A stretch of 64,000 nucleotides of DNA. Source: Niallia circulans NBRC 13626 (GTDB taxonomy: Bacteria; Bacillota; Bacilli; Bacillales; Cytobacillaceae). The stretch covers positions 1 to 64,000 of the forward strand of contig NZ_BCVE01000014.1 in the NCBI RefSeq assembly GCF_001591585.1, written 5' to 3'. Shown in pieces: positions 18,909 to 28,086 of the stretch. Each line of letters opens with the position of its first letter. Position 1 is the first letter of the stretch. A program made the translations under genes and the position numbers. Under the pieces are notes generated by a model that searched no databases, was not told the origin of the DNA, and saw only the letters and a list, made by a program, of their open reading frames with translations.

Positions 18909-19829
18909 GTGATAAAGCCGGAACGTTTAAAAAAAGGAGATACCATTGCCGTTATTGCTCCAGCTAGTCCGCCATCGCCCGATTCTTTACAGAAAGGCAT
19001 CCAGTATTTAGAAGAGGAATTAGGGTTAAAAGTAAAGGTTGGACAACATGTTTACGATCAATACGGTTACTTAGCAGGAGAAGATGAAGCTAGATTAATA
19101 GATTTAGAAAATGCGTTTTTAGATCAAGAAGTAAAGGGAATTATTTGTGCTTGTGGGGGTTATGGAACCGCTAGATTGGCAAGTCAAATTAACTATTCCA
19201 TCATTGCTCAAAATCCGAAGATATTTTGGGGCTACAGTGATATAACGTTTCTGCATACTGCAATTGCTAAAAGAACTGGATTAGTTACTTTTCATGGTCC
19301 GATGCTTTCCTCGGATATTGGAATGGAAGACTGTCATCCTTTATCGAAAGCTTTATTAAAACAATTATTTCAACCGCAAGAAATAATGTATACAGAAGAG
19401 TACTCAAACGTGGATGTTTTAGTAGAAGGGAGGGCCTCAGGAAGGATAACAGGAGGAAACCTTTCTCTTATCACAAGCTCGATCGGTACTCCTTTTGAAA
19501 TAGATACCAAAGCAAAAATTCTACTGATAGAAGATATAAATGAAGAGCCGCGATCCGTAGACCGAATGCTTAATCAATTACAGCAAGCTGGAAAGCTGAC
19601 AGATGCTGCCGGAATTATTATTGGTGATTTTCATCAATGTCAACCCAAAAGAGACAAGTCGCTTGCGTTAGACGAAGTGATCAACCACTATATTCAAAGA
19701 GCAGGGAAACCAACTATGAAGGGATTTAAAATAGGACATTGTTCGCCACATATATCTATTCCGCTAGGGGTTAATGCAGAAATAAACACGAATGAAAAAG
19801 TACTAATGATTGATAGCGGAGTGGAATAA
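18909..19829 (+). CDS. ykfA: LD-carboxypeptidase (YkfA, S66 family)
   Basis: Cytoplasmic serine peptidase of family S66, 306 residues, similar to LdcA/MccF. It trims the terminal D-Ala from murein tetrapeptides during recycling. Visible features: AVIAPASPPSPDSL at the N-terminus, the nucleophile serine in FWGYSDITFLH, the acidic partner region LLIEDINEEPRSVDRML and the histidine in KIGHCSPHISIPLG. No signal peptide. The start is GTG after AAAGAAAGGGA. Fourth step genes ykfBCD follow in B. subtilis order. Confidence 0.9.
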   Translation: MIKPERLKKGDTIAVIAPASPPSPDSLQKGIQYLEEELGLKVKVGQHVYDQYGYLAGEDEARLIDLENAFLDQEVKGIICACGGYGTARLASQINYSIIAQNPKIFWGYSDITFLHTAIAKRTGLVTFHGPMLSSDIGMEDCHPLSKALLKQLFQPQEIMYTEEYSNVDVLVEGRASGRITGGNLSLITSSIGTPFEIDTKAKILLIEDINEEPRSVDRMLNQLQQAGKLTDAAGIIIGDFHQCQPKRDKSLALDEVINHYIQRAGKPTMKGFKIGHCSPHISIPLGVNAEINTNEKVLMIDSGVE

Positions 19830-19913
19830 ATTAGAAGAAGTAAAAGCTGGAGAGTAAGTTAATTGGCATAGCAACACTAGAAAACAAGATTTTAAAAATA
19901 AGGATGATACATA

Positions 19914-21014
19914 GTGAAAATAACTAAAATCGAAACATTCCGTGTCGCAGTTCCATTAATTAAACCTTTTAAGACAGCGTTACGAACTGTAACGATTGCT
20001 GATTCTGTATATGTAAAAATTACATGCGAAAACGGAATTGTTGGTTGGGGAGAAGCACCGCCGACTTTAGTAATAACAGGAGATAGTCTAAAAAGCATCG
20101 AAGCATCCATCCATGAAGTGTTCAAACCTTATTTATTGAGCAAAAGCATTTTGCAGCTTGAATTATTGCTTCAAGGAATCCAGCAAATACTTGTTGGAAA
20201 TGTGAGTGCAAAGGCAGCAATTGATATGGCCCTATATGACTGTTTTTCTCAATATTGTAAGCTGCCACTTTATCAATTATTGGGTGGATATAATAATACA
20301 TTGGAAACAGACTATACAGTTAGTGTCAATGACCCGGTAGAAATGGGAGAAGACGCAATGAGCTATGTTAAACAAGGGTTTAATGTATTAAAGATTAAAG
20401 TGGGAAAAGATGAAATACAAACAGATATTAATAGAATAATAGAGATTAGAAGAAGAGTAGGAAGTGAAATTAAATTAAGACTGGACGCTAACCAAGGCTG
20501 GAGCCCGAAAGAGGCAGTTGTAGCTATACGAAAAATGGAGGACTTAGGACTTAATATCGAATTAGTGGAACAGCCAGTTAAAGCGGATGATATCCAAGGT
20601 TTAAAGAAGGTAACTGATTCAGTAGACACATTAATTATGGCTGATGAGGCTGTATTTACTCCACAGCAGGCCTTTGAGGTGCTGAAAACACGCAGTGCAG
20701 ATTTAATTAATATTAAATTAATGAAATCAGGGGGCATCTACCGTGCCCAGATTATCAATCATTTAGCTGAAGTTTCAGGAATGGAATGTATGGTCGGAAG
20801 TATGATTGAAACTAAATTAGGAATTACTGCTGCGGCCCATTTTGCAGCAAGTAAAAAGAATATAACTCGTTATGACTTTGATGCACCACTGATGCTGGCC
20901 CGAGATATAGTAGATGGCGGTGTTCAATATGACGGAAGAAACATCATTTTATCTAAGCAATTTGGTTTAGGGATAAATCATATTCTTGTACACGAAAAGG
21001 AGAATGTGGGATGA
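19914..21014 (+). CDS. ykfB: L-Ala-D/L-Glu epimerase (YkfB)
   Basis: Enolase-superfamily enzyme of the muconate-lactonising subgroup, 366 residues (the same as B. subtilis YkfB). It epimerises L-Ala-D-Glu from murein to L-Ala-L-Glu so that the dipeptide can be degraded. The barrel carries the catalytic lysine pair KIKVGKD and NIKLMKSGG and the metal ligands in RLDANQGW, LVEQP and MADEAV. The start is GTG after AAGGATGAT. The stop overlaps the ATG of ykfC (ATGA). Confidence 0.92.
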   Translation: MKITKIETFRVAVPLIKPFKTALRTVTIADSVYVKITCENGIVGWGEAPPTLVITGDSLKSIEASIHEVFKPYLLSKSILQLELLLQGIQQILVGNVSAKAAIDMALYDCFSQYCKLPLYQLLGGYNNTLETDYTVSVNDPVEMGEDAMSYVKQGFNVLKIKVGKDEIQTDINRIIEIRRRVGSEIKLRLDANQGWSPKEAVVAIRKMEDLGLNIELVEQPVKADDIQGLKKVTDSVDTLIMADEAVFTPQQAFEVLKTRSADLINIKLMKSGGIYRAQIINHLAEVSGMECMVGSMIETKLGITAAAHFAASKKNITRYDFDAPLMLARDIVDGGVQYDGRNIILSKQFGLGINHILVHEKENVG

Positions 21015-21928
21015 ATAAATATGATGTGAGAATAGTGGATGTTCCTGTTGCTACCCTCTGGACAACTGAATATTCAGCAAGAGAAATAGACGCAGGGGCA
21101 ATTGATAATCCTTGTGATATAAAGAGCTGGATTGCGAGTCTTGATTATGAAAAAGGACTAGAGCTTTGTACAGAGAACTTAGTACAATCACAAGTATTGT
21201 ATGGGCAAGAGGTATATGTATTGGAAGAAAAAGGCGACTGGACATATGTAGCATTGCCCAATCAAGCAACTCGGAAAAATCAGCTTGGCTACCCGGGGTG
21301 GATACCTAAAAAACAACTTGTAAAAAGGGAAGGTTATTCTTTACAAAGTGGACCGATTGCAATAGTTGAAGCATCTGCAGCAGAGTTATGTGATGGTAAT
21401 AAAAATGCAATATTGTCATTATCCTTTCAAACGAGACTCCCGCTAAAAAAACAAGAAGGAGAGTGGGTTCAAGTGTCGACACCTTCTGGGGAAGGGTGGA
21501 TTAGAGCAGCGGATGTAGTCGTTTATCCCTCTTTTCAAGATGTCCGTAAAGGAACAGGGAAAGATATAGTAAAACAAGGAGAACGATTTTTGAAACTGGA
21601 CTATTTATGGGGCGGCATGAGTTCGTTCGGTTATGATTGCTCTGGTTTCAGTTACAGTATGTGCTTAGCGAATGGGTATGTGATACCGAGAGATGCCAGT
21701 GAGCAAGCAGAGGCAGGGAAAAATATTCCTTTAGAGGAAATGGAGCCAGGAGATTTATTGTTTTTTGCTTACGAGGAAGGGAAAGGACATATCCACCATG
21801 TAGGTATTTATTATGGAGAAAATAAATTGCTTCATTCCCCAAAGACAGGAAAGACAATCGAAATTATTCCTTTAGAAAATACAATCTATGAAAAAGAATT
21901 ATGTGTAGCAAGAAGATATTGGGAATAA
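21011..21928 (+). CDS. ykfC: Gamma-D-glutamyl-L-diamino acid endopeptidase YkfC (NlpC/P60)
   Basis: Cysteine peptidase that cuts L-Ala-gamma-D-Glu away from the diamino acid of murein peptides inside the cell. The 305 residues hold two SH3b domains (about 1-110 and 110-175) and an NlpC/P60 domain with catalytic Cys in YDCSGFSYS (near 213), His in HIHHVGIYYG and a third polar residue in LLHSPKTGK. There is no signal peptide, consistent with recycling of imported peptides. It overlaps ykfB by 4 bp. Confidence 0.92.
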   Translation: MNKYDVRIVDVPVATLWTTEYSAREIDAGAIDNPCDIKSWIASLDYEKGLELCTENLVQSQVLYGQEVYVLEEKGDWTYVALPNQATRKNQLGYPGWIPKKQLVKREGYSLQSGPIAIVEASAAELCDGNKNAILSLSFQTRLPLKKQEGEWVQVSTPSGEGWIRAADVVVYPSFQDVRKGTGKDIVKQGERFLKLDYLWGGMSSFGYDCSGFSYSMCLANGYVIPRDASEQAEAGKNIPLEEMEPGDLLFFAYEEGKGHIHHVGIYYGENKLLHSPKTGKTIEIIPLENTIYEKELCVARRYWE

Positions 21929-21940
21929 GGAGAGAGTGGG

Positions 21941-22900
21941 ATGACACAGCAGGTTCTATTGAAAGTAGAAAATGTATCGAAGCATTTTGAATTAGAGAAG
22001 AATACGACATTACAAGCAGTATCTAATGTATCCTTTTCTATCAAGAAAGGAGAAACATTTGGTATTGTCGGTGAATCAGGCTGTGGAAAATCGACATTAG
22101 GCAGAACGATTATGGGATTATATAAAGCATCGAATGGGCAAGTTTTATACAATGATATCAATATGGGAAGTATGTCTGAAAAGGATAATTTTTCATTTCG
22201 ACGAAAAATGCAAATGATTTTTCAGGATCCCTATGCTTCGTTAAATCCTCGTTCCACGGTCCGGGAAATTTTGGCAGAGCCTTTAGAAATTCATGGAGTC
22301 TATCGAACAAAGGAAGAAAAAAATACTCGTATAGATGAGTTATTGGAAAGTGTAGGGCTGAATAGAGAACATGCCAATCGTTTTCCCCATGAATTTAGCG
22401 GGGGACAAAGACAAAGAATTGGCATTGCGAGAGCATTAGCCCTAGAGCCGGAATTTATTATTGCAGATGAGCCGATCTCCGCACTAGATGTTTCTGTGCA
22501 AGCACAAGTAGTAAATCTATTAAAAAGGCTGCAAAGAGAAAAACAATTAACCTATCTATTTATAGCCCATGATTTATCGATGGTAAAGCAGATTAGTGAT
22601 CGAATTGGTGTCATGTACTTAGGGAATTTAGTAGAGTTAACAGACAGTAAGGCATTGTATTCCAATCCCCTACATCCATATACACAGGCACTTCTTTCTG
22701 CTATTCCTATTCCAGATCCAGATATAGAAGACAAAAGAGAACGAATTATCTTAAAAGGGGAATTACCAAGTCCAGTTGACCCGCCAAGTGGTTGTGTTTT
22801 TCGAACCCGCTGTCCCCATGCGATGGATATTTGTGCCAATAAAAAGCCAGATTGGCAAGAGCGAGAAAATGGCCATTTTGTAGCCTGTCACCTTTATTAG
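21941..22900 (+). CDS. ykfD: Peptide ABC transporter ATP-binding protein YkfD (DppF/OppF-type)
   Basis: Second ATPase of the dipeptide importer, 319 residues. Walker A GESGCGKS, Q-loop IFQDPYASLNPR, signature FSGGQRQR, Walker B FIIADEPISALD, switch IAHDLSMVKQ, and the C-terminal GCVFRTRCPHAMDIC. The ATG follows AAGGAGAGAG, 12 bp after ykfC. It most likely works with DppD. The gene order dppABCDE-ykfABCD is the same as in B. subtilis. Confidence 0.92.
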   Translation: MTQQVLLKVENVSKHFELEKNTTLQAVSNVSFSIKKGETFGIVGESGCGKSTLGRTIMGLYKASNGQVLYNDINMGSMSEKDNFSFRRKMQMIFQDPYASLNPRSTVREILAEPLEIHGVYRTKEEKNTRIDELLESVGLNREHANRFPHEFSGGQRQRIGIARALALEPEFIIADEPISALDVSVQAQVVNLLKRLQREKQLTYLFIAHDLSMVKQISDRIGVMYLGNLVELTDSKALYSNPLHPYTQALLSAIPIPDPDIEDKRERIILKGELPSPVDPPSGCVFRTRCPHAMDICANKKPDWQERENGHFVACHLY

Positions 22901-22911
22901 GATATAACAGG

Positions 22912-23703
22912 ATGAATATGGAGAAATTAAGCAAGCTTATAAATAAAATTGTACAGGAATATGAGGGAGAAGGTCATTTTGGGATAGCTATGGAATGGAG
23001 AGGGCAAGGTTTTTTTCTAAATGAAAACGACGTCTTCCCCAGTGCTAGTCTCATTAAATTACCAGTTATGGTCGAAAGCTTTATGCAAAGCTCAGGTGGA
23101 ACACTGGCGTTAGAAGATTTAGTGGAGGTTAGAAGCCTCCTAAGAACAGGGGGAGCGGGTATTGTTCAATACATGTCTCCGCAAAGTCGTTTATCGATTC
23201 GTGATTTACTTACTTTAATGATGATTGTTTCGGATAATATGGCAACCAATTATTTGATTGAGCGACTTGGCATGGACAATGTGAATAGAAGATGTCAACA
23301 GCTTGGGATGTCATCAACCGTTCTGCAGCGAAAAATGATGGACCGAGAAGCGCGAAAAAGAAAAATTGAAAACTATACTTCTCCTCATGATATTCTCCGA
23401 TGTCTAAAGGCGATTTATAACGATAGAAATCAGAGTGGGAAGACAATCTTATATCATCAGCAACTTCTTGATAAACTGCCGTATTATCGCGGAGAGAATA
23501 GTGGTATTAGAATTGCTAATAAAACTGGAGAATTGGATAAGGTGGAACACGATTGTGCCATCATAGAGCACGAGGATGAAATTATCTTTATTGCGATTTT
23601 AACAGATCAGCTTACAGCCAATCAGAAAGGGAAAGAACTAATCCAATTAATTGGAGCCAGTATTTTTGAGTGTTTATATGATAAAAAAAGTCTGAACGGA
23701 TAA
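22912..23703 (+). CDS. Class A beta-lactamase-fold serine hydrolase, tenth gene of the dpp-ykf operon
   Basis: A 263-residue hydrolase with the penicillin-recognising-enzyme motifs: SxxK in SASLIK (near residue 43), SDN in VSDNMATN and KTG in NKTGELDKV. The canonical ExxLN omega-loop of class A beta-lactamases is not present; the equivalent stretch reads MMDREARKRKIENYTSP. There is no signal peptide, so it seems cytoplasmic, which argues against drug resistance and for a peptidase or esterase acting on imported wall peptides. I chose the ATG at 22912, 8 nt after TTAGGAT, because the longer reading at 22852 lies inside ykfD. It is 11 bp from ykfD, so it shares the operon. Confidence 0.8.
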   Translation: MNMEKLSKLINKIVQEYEGEGHFGIAMEWRGQGFFLNENDVFPSASLIKLPVMVESFMQSSGGTLALEDLVEVRSLLRTGGAGIVQYMSPQSRLSIRDLLTLMMIVSDNMATNYLIERLGMDNVNRRCQQLGMSSTVLQRKMMDREARKRKIENYTSPHDILRCLKAIYNDRNQSGKTILYHQQLLDKLPYYRGENSGIRIANKTGELDKVEHDCAIIEHEDEIIFIAILTDQLTANQKGKELIQLIGASIFECLYDKKSLNG

Positions 23704-23718
23704 GGCAGACTTTTTTTT
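23683..23718 (+). terminator. Intrinsic terminator of the dpp-ykf operon
   Basis: Stem AAAAAAAGTCTG/CAGACTTTTTTT with the preceding stop codon in the loop and a long T run. Confidence 0.88.
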
Positions 23719-23809
23719 GCGTGAGTCAAATCAGAAAGGTGCAAGAAAAATTCGTGTAAATATGTGAAACAGTCTTGAATGAAATCCTCGTTCAAACTAT
23801 AATAAATAA

Positions 23810-23824
23810 TGAAAATCATTATCA
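23810..23824. promoter_or_regulatory. Fur box upstream of the siderophore ATPase
   Basis: TGAAAATCATTATCA matches the 7-1-7 Fur consensus TGATAATNATTATCA at 14 of 15 positions. It lies 136 bp before the yusV-like gene, so that gene is probably derepressed under iron limitation. Confidence 0.82.
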
Positions 23825-23959
23825 TTTATAATTTGTAAAGAAATAGATATCTCTTTTATCTTCGAATAAAGAAGGAAATAACGGCGGAAAATAGCAACAG
23901 AAAATGACTCCGAATTTATTATAAAACATATAGAAAGAACAGGAAGGAGGGGAAGAAGA

Positions 23960-24778
23960 ATGGACATACTGGCTACAGATCAACTCAAAATTGGATATGA
24001 AGATAAAATTATTGTCGATGACTTGAATCTACGCGTGAAGGAAGGGGAAATTACAACCATTATTGGGCCTAATGGTTGTGGTAAGTCCACGATATTAAAG
24101 ACTCTTGCGCGGATTCATAAAGCAAAGGAAGGGTTTGTATATCTAGACGGAGAAATGATACACAAAATCCCTACTAAAAAAATTGCCCAAAAAATGGCAG
24201 TGCTTCCTCAATCACCAGACGCACCGAATGGATTAACGATTTATGATTTAGTTTCCTATGGTCGTTCCCCTCATCAAAGAGGATTTGGGCGATTAGGAGA
24301 GAAAGATAAAGAAGTGATAAATTGGGCATTAGAAGTAACTGGTTTAACAGAGCTGAAGGATCAAGAAGTTGATACATTATCAGGTGGTCAGCGTCAAAGA
24401 GCATGGATTGCGATGGCGATTGCGCAGGAAACAAATCTTCTGTTATTAGATGAACCGACAACGTATTTAGATATGGCTCATCAACTGGAAGTACTGAAAT
24501 TGTTAAAGAAACTGAATGAAGAAGAAAATCGAACTATTGTGATGGTTATTCATGATCTGAACCATGCAGCAAGATTTTCCGATCATATGGTCGCGATGAG
24601 AAATGGTAAATTGATGAAAGAGGGAACAGCGGAAGAGGTAATGACAGAAGAGGTTCTAAAAGAAGTTTTCCAAATAGATGCTGTTGTTGTACAGGACCCT
24701 AGAACGAATAAGCCTGCTTGTCTTTCTTACGACTTATTACACCAAAAGGAAAGAGAATTAGTAGCATTCGCTAAGTAA
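23960..24778 (+). CDS. yusV: Iron-siderophore ABC transporter ATP-binding protein (YusV-like)
   Basis: FecE/FhuC-type ATPase of 272 residues: Walker A GPNGCGKS, PQSPDAPNGLTIYDLVSYGRSPHQ, signature LSGGQRQR, Walker B LLLDEPTTYLD, and VIHDLNHAARFSD. No permease or binding protein gene is adjacent; it stands alone behind a Fur box. B. subtilis YusV is the same kind of orphan ATPase, shared by several siderophore importers. The ATG at 23960 follows GGAAGGAGGGG. Assignment to YusV rather than another FhuC-type ATPase is by length and isolation. Confidence 0.82.
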   Translation: MDILATDQLKIGYEDKIIVDDLNLRVKEGEITTIIGPNGCGKSTILKTLARIHKAKEGFVYLDGEMIHKIPTKKIAQKMAVLPQSPDAPNGLTIYDLVSYGRSPHQRGFGRLGEKDKEVINWALEVTGLTELKDQEVDTLSGGQRQRAWIAMAIAQETNLLLLDEPTTYLDMAHQLEVLKLLKKLNEEENRTIVMVIHDLNHAARFSDHMVAMRNGKLMKEGTAEEVMTEEVLKEVFQIDAVVVQDPRTNKPACLSYDLLHQKERELVAFAK

Positions 24779-24807
24779 TGGATAAAAAGATTACTTAGCT
24801 TTTTTTT
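24770..24807 (+). terminator. Intrinsic terminator of the yusV-like gene
   Basis: Stem GCTAAGTAAT/ATTACTTAGC overlapping the stop codon, then eight T. Confidence 0.88.
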
Positions 24808-24978
24808 ATATATGAAAACTTGTCTTATTCTTTTTTTAGCATGAAGAGAAGGGGGTTCTCATATAATGGGATTGAGTAACATTTCACATAAATTTGCTTA
24901 TTATCGTCGTACCTATTTATAATTTTGGTATACTATTAGAATAGTGTAGTCAGAAATATGTATAGAAGGTTGAGATTA

Positions 24979-25890
24979 ATGGATAAAAATATACTGCTAA
25001 AAAAATTTCTTGAAATATTGCCTGAAGAAAGTGTAAAAATGGATGAGGCGTTAAATAAATATACGTATACTAAAATTGGTGGGAAGGCTGATTTTTTACT
25101 TTTTCCGCAAACATATGAACAATTACAGTCAGCGTATAAATTAGCCCTTACACAAAATGTGCCGATTACGATATTAGGAAATGGTTCTAATGTGTTGATT
25201 AGAGATGGTGGAATTCGTGGGGTTGTATTTAATTTAACTAAGCTTGAGGAAATTTCTCTTGCAGGCAATAAAGTGGTTGCCCAAAGTGGTGCGGCGATTA
25301 TTGAGACCTCTAGATTTGCATTAGAGCATTCTTTAACTGGATTGGAATTTGCTTGTGGAATTCCAGGTTCTGTCGGCGGAGCGTTATATATGAATGCGGG
25401 GGCCTATGGTGGAGAGGTTGCTGATGTTTTGGAATCAGCAAAAGTATTAACGAAAACAGGTGAAATTCAAACAGTAACAAAAGAGGAATTAGAACTTGGC
25501 TACCGTACTAGTAGTATAGAGAAAAATGGCTGGGTGGCATTAGAAGGAACTTTCTCTCTGCAAACAGGTGAGTATGCAGAAATTAAGGCGAAAATGGATG
25601 AACTTACTTTCTTGCGTGAATCTAAACAACCGTTAGAATATCCTTCATGTGGGAGTGTCTTTAAAAGACCGCCTAACCATTTTGCAGGGAAACTGATTCA
25701 AGACAGCGGTCTTCAAGGAACGAAAATAGGTGGTGCACAAGTTTCTACGAAACACGCAGGGTTCATTGTGAACGTAGAAGATGCTACAGCCAATGACTAT
25801 CTATCCTTAATAAAACATGTCCAAAAAACAGTAAAAGAAAACTTTAACGTCGACCTTGAGACAGAAGTTAGAATTATTGGTGAGGAATAA
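24979..25890 (+). CDS. murB: UDP-N-acetylenolpyruvoylglucosamine reductase MurB
   Basis: Flavoenzyme of peptidoglycan precursor synthesis; reduces UDP-GlcNAc-enolpyruvate to UDP-MurNAc with NADPH. The 303 residues equal B. subtilis MurB and form a type II enzyme. Visible motifs: KIGGKADF and ILGNGSNVLIRDGG (FAD binding), GIPGSVGGALYMNAGAYGGE, the catalytic serine in SCGSVFKRPP near residue 225, and the C-terminal LETEVRIIG with its catalytic glutamate. An in-frame ATG at 24958 lacks a ribosome binding site; AAGGTTGAG precedes the ATG at 24979. It stands outside the usual mur/div cluster. Confidence 0.93.
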   Translation: MDKNILLKKFLEILPEESVKMDEALNKYTYTKIGGKADFLLFPQTYEQLQSAYKLALTQNVPITILGNGSNVLIRDGGIRGVVFNLTKLEEISLAGNKVVAQSGAAIIETSRFALEHSLTGLEFACGIPGSVGGALYMNAGAYGGEVADVLESAKVLTKTGEIQTVTKEELELGYRTSSIEKNGWVALEGTFSLQTGEYAEIKAKMDELTFLRESKQPLEYPSCGSVFKRPPNHFAGKLIQDSGLQGTKIGGAQVSTKHAGFIVNVEDATANDYLSLIKHVQKTVKENFNVDLETEVRIIGEE

Positions 25891-25918
25891 TAGGTTTGTT
25901 CTGTTTTCTTTAACAGGA

Positions 25919-25968
25919 CAAAAGGGGTATTTGAAGGAGAATTCATCTTTTTCAGATACCCCTTTTTG
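25919..25968. terminator. Bidirectional terminator between murB and the VanZ gene
   Basis: Fifteen-bp stem AAAGGGGTATTTGAA with TTCAGATACCCCTTT (one G-T pair), A run on the left and T run on the right, so it can stop both converging genes. Confidence 0.88.
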
Positions 25969-25972
25969 GTGA

Positions 25973-26602
25973 TTATTTTCTATCTATTTTCCGCAAAAAT
26001 AACCGCATTAATAGATAGAGAAGATATCCTATTATCGCACCAAAGACATTTAGAATGAAATCATCTATATCGGCAGCTCGATCTGTAGTAAAGAAAAATT
26101 GGATTAGTTCAATGGAAAGGGAGCAGAGGATAGCAAGTCCTATTGTGATCAATGCTTGAAAGTGTTTTTTATATAACATAGGCAGTATAAAACCAAAGGG
26201 AATAAACAAGACGATGTTGCCTAAAGTATATAACATCCAAAAGAAAGGCGGCTTATATTTATATTGATACAAAATTTGAACATAGGGTGTAATATTCATT
26301 TTTCCTTCCGTTATGGTTGGTGGAGTGAAGTGAAAAGGAGCTAAAGTCACATAAGCAACAGTCAGTAAATAAAAGAAAAATAGATTGAGTAGAATTTCTT
26401 TAGAAAAAATGACTGAATTTCTTTCGTTCTTTCGTTGAAGTCGGAAATAGACCCATAACGGCACGGCCAGAATAAGAATAAAAGGAAAATTTAATCGTAA
26501 TTGAACTCCACTCATCGACCATAATGTAATAAATAGAAAGAGAAAAATGATGACAAAGATTCCACTTTTTAATACATGCACAGATAATCGAAGTCCTTTC
26601 AT
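25973..26602 (-). CDS. VanZ-family membrane protein
   Basis: A 209-residue protein with about six hydrophobic segments. The VanZ-like domain shows NIVLFIPFGFILPML and LCSLSIELIQFF followed by RAADIDDFILNVFGAIIGYLL. VanZ proteins lower sensitivity to teicoplanin or other lipid II/envelope-directed compounds in some species, but most members have no known role. The ATG is preceded on the minus strand by TTAGGAG. No vancomycin-resistance genes are nearby. Confidence 0.82.
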   Translation of the reverse strand: MKGLRLSVHVLKSGIFVIIFLFLFITLWSMSGVQLRLNFPFILILAVPLWVYFRLQRKNERNSVIFSKEILLNLFFFYLLTVAYVTLAPFHFTPPTITEGKMNITPYVQILYQYKYKPPFFWMLYTLGNIVLFIPFGFILPMLYKKHFQALITIGLAILCSLSIELIQFFFTTDRAADIDDFILNVFGAIIGYLLYLLMRLFLRKIDRK

Positions 26603-26743
26603 TAATGTTTGTTCTCCTAAAAGTATATGAAGCTTGTTTGAAAATAGAATACAAAGCGAATTGCTTTACTCTTATTAAAGAAAAAAGCATACTAGGGGAG
26701 AAAGAGAATAGTTGTCTATATACTAATGAAGGAGATGAATCTT

Positions 26744-27676
26744 TTGAGTAGTAAAGTTCAAATCGGTCAAACGGCTATGCATGTTACGAAGCTAGGATAT
26801 GGTGCAAACTCTGTCGGTGGTCATAATTTATTTCCGAATTTAAGTGATGAAACAGGAAAAAATGTAGTAAGAAATGCATTGGATGCTGGGATTGATTTTC
26901 TTGATACCGCTTATGTATACGGATTAGGGAGATCAGAGGAATTAATCGGAGAGGTGCTGAGGGAAAGAGGCAACCGCCAAGATATTGTTCTTGCAAGCAA
27001 GGCTGCTCATAAATTAGTAGATGGCAAAATTGAACTTGATAATAGTAAAGAATTTTTACGTAAAGCGGTAGAAGATAGTTTAAAGCGTCTGCAAACAGAT
27101 TATATTGATTTATTTTATGTTCACTTTCCAGATGGAGTTACTCCTATGGCTGAGGTAGCAGGAACATTAAAAGAATTAAAGGATGAAGGAAAGATTCTTG
27201 CAGTTGGAGCTTCGAATTTAGATGCCGAACAAATAGAGGAATTTAACCAAGATGGTTATCTAGAGGTATTCCAAGCAGAGTATTCTTTATTTAAAAGACA
27301 AGCAGAGGAAATATATTTACCATATTGTGTAGAAAACAATATTAGCTTTATTCCGTATTTTCCATTAGCTTCTGGATTATTAACCGGGAAGTACTCGAAG
27401 GATTCGATCATCAGCGGCGGAAAAGAAAATAATCCACTTTTCCAGGGAGAAGCATTTATTCGTAATGTAGAAAAGGTGGATCAATTAAAGCAAATGGCTG
27501 AAGCTAAAGGCTTTGATGCAACACATTTTGCACTAGCATGGCTGTTAGAGCAGCCTGCGGTTGATGTAATCATTCCAGGGGCGAAATCAACTGAACAGCT
27601 TAAGAATAATCTTCGAACATTAGACGTGTCATTAACGGAAGAAGAAGTAAAGAAAATTAGTGAGATATTTGCATAA
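26744..27676 (+). CDS. Aldo/keto reductase
   Basis: NAD(P)H-dependent oxidoreductase with a TIM barrel. The catalytic tetrad is visible: D and Y in [16 protein letters not shown] in VLASKAAHK and H in LFYVHFPDG. The late residues [15 protein letters not shown] bind the cofactor phosphate. An in-frame ATG at 26726 overlaps the AAGGAG site at 26729-26734; that site is spaced correctly for TTG at 26744, which I take as the start (310 residues). Substrate unknown; monocistronic. Confidence 0.85.
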   Translation: MSSKVQIGQTAMHVTKLGYGANSVGGHNLFPNLSDETGKNVVRNALDAGIDFLDTAYVYGLGRSEELIGEVLRERGNRQDIVLASKAAHKLVDGKIELDNSKEFLRKAVEDSLKRLQTDYIDLFYVHFPDGVTPMAEVAGTLKELKDEGKILAVGASNLDAEQIEEFNQDGYLEVFQAEYSLFKRQAEEIYLPYCVENNISFIPYFPLASGLLTGKYSKDSIISGGKENNPLFQGEAFIRNVEKVDQLKQMAEAKGFDATHFALAWLLEQPAVDVIIPGAKSTEQLKNNLRTLDVSLTEEEVKKISEIFA

Positions 27677-27729
27677 GAGGTAATGCATCTAATGTGCGAA
27701 TAAACTTGAGAGAGAATAATGATATCAAT

Positions 27730-27770
27730 AAAAAAGCGATGAAGGGATATAAATCTTCATCGTTTTTTTT
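27730..27770 (+). terminator. Intrinsic terminator of the aldo/keto reductase gene
   Basis: Stem AAAAAGCGATGAAG/CTTCATCGTTTTT with a 10-nt loop and T run. Confidence 0.88.
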
Positions 27771-28086
27771 AGATTTTTTACAACAGCCAATAATTGAGAA
27801 AAGAAAGAAAGTTATTTTAATATATCTTTATTTTGGAACGGCATCAAGAAAATGGAAGGAAATATAAAAAATAGACGGGACTGTTTGTTAGGTTTTCTAA
27901 CATTTATCGTTAGATGGTTATTGATATAACGATGTTTTTACCTTTTTCTAGAAAAAGTAAACAAAATAAACTTATCTGAATAATCACAAGAATAAATTAT
28001 ACCAATTTTGTTATCATAGTGTTACAATAGGTAAAAGTTTAAATATACAGATTTTTCGATTTAGTCGGATAATTGGAGGGATAAAA
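27771..28086. other. Long leader region of ilvD without a gene
   Basis: About 316 bp with no supported ORF. It contains an imperfect inverted repeat AACAT(ttat)CGTTA ... TAACGATGTT at roughly 27899-27936 followed by T-rich DNA, and a palindrome CTTTTTCTAGAAAAAG near 27941-27956. I see no T-box signature (no GGTGGNACCGCG). A CodY site would be expected for an ilv gene in Bacillus, but none matches the consensus well. Confidence 0.4.

Noticed and set aside
22912-23703. Secreted beta-lactamase
   Set aside because: No signal peptide, no ExxLN loop, and a context of peptide recycling genes.
25973-26602. Glycopeptide resistance locus
   Set aside because: Only a VanZ-family gene is present, without vanA/H/X/S/R, and VanZ relatives are common in Bacillaceae.
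27771-28086. T-box riboswitch upstream of ilvD
   Set aside because: No GGTGGNACCGCG-like sequence and no terminator preceded by a T-box.
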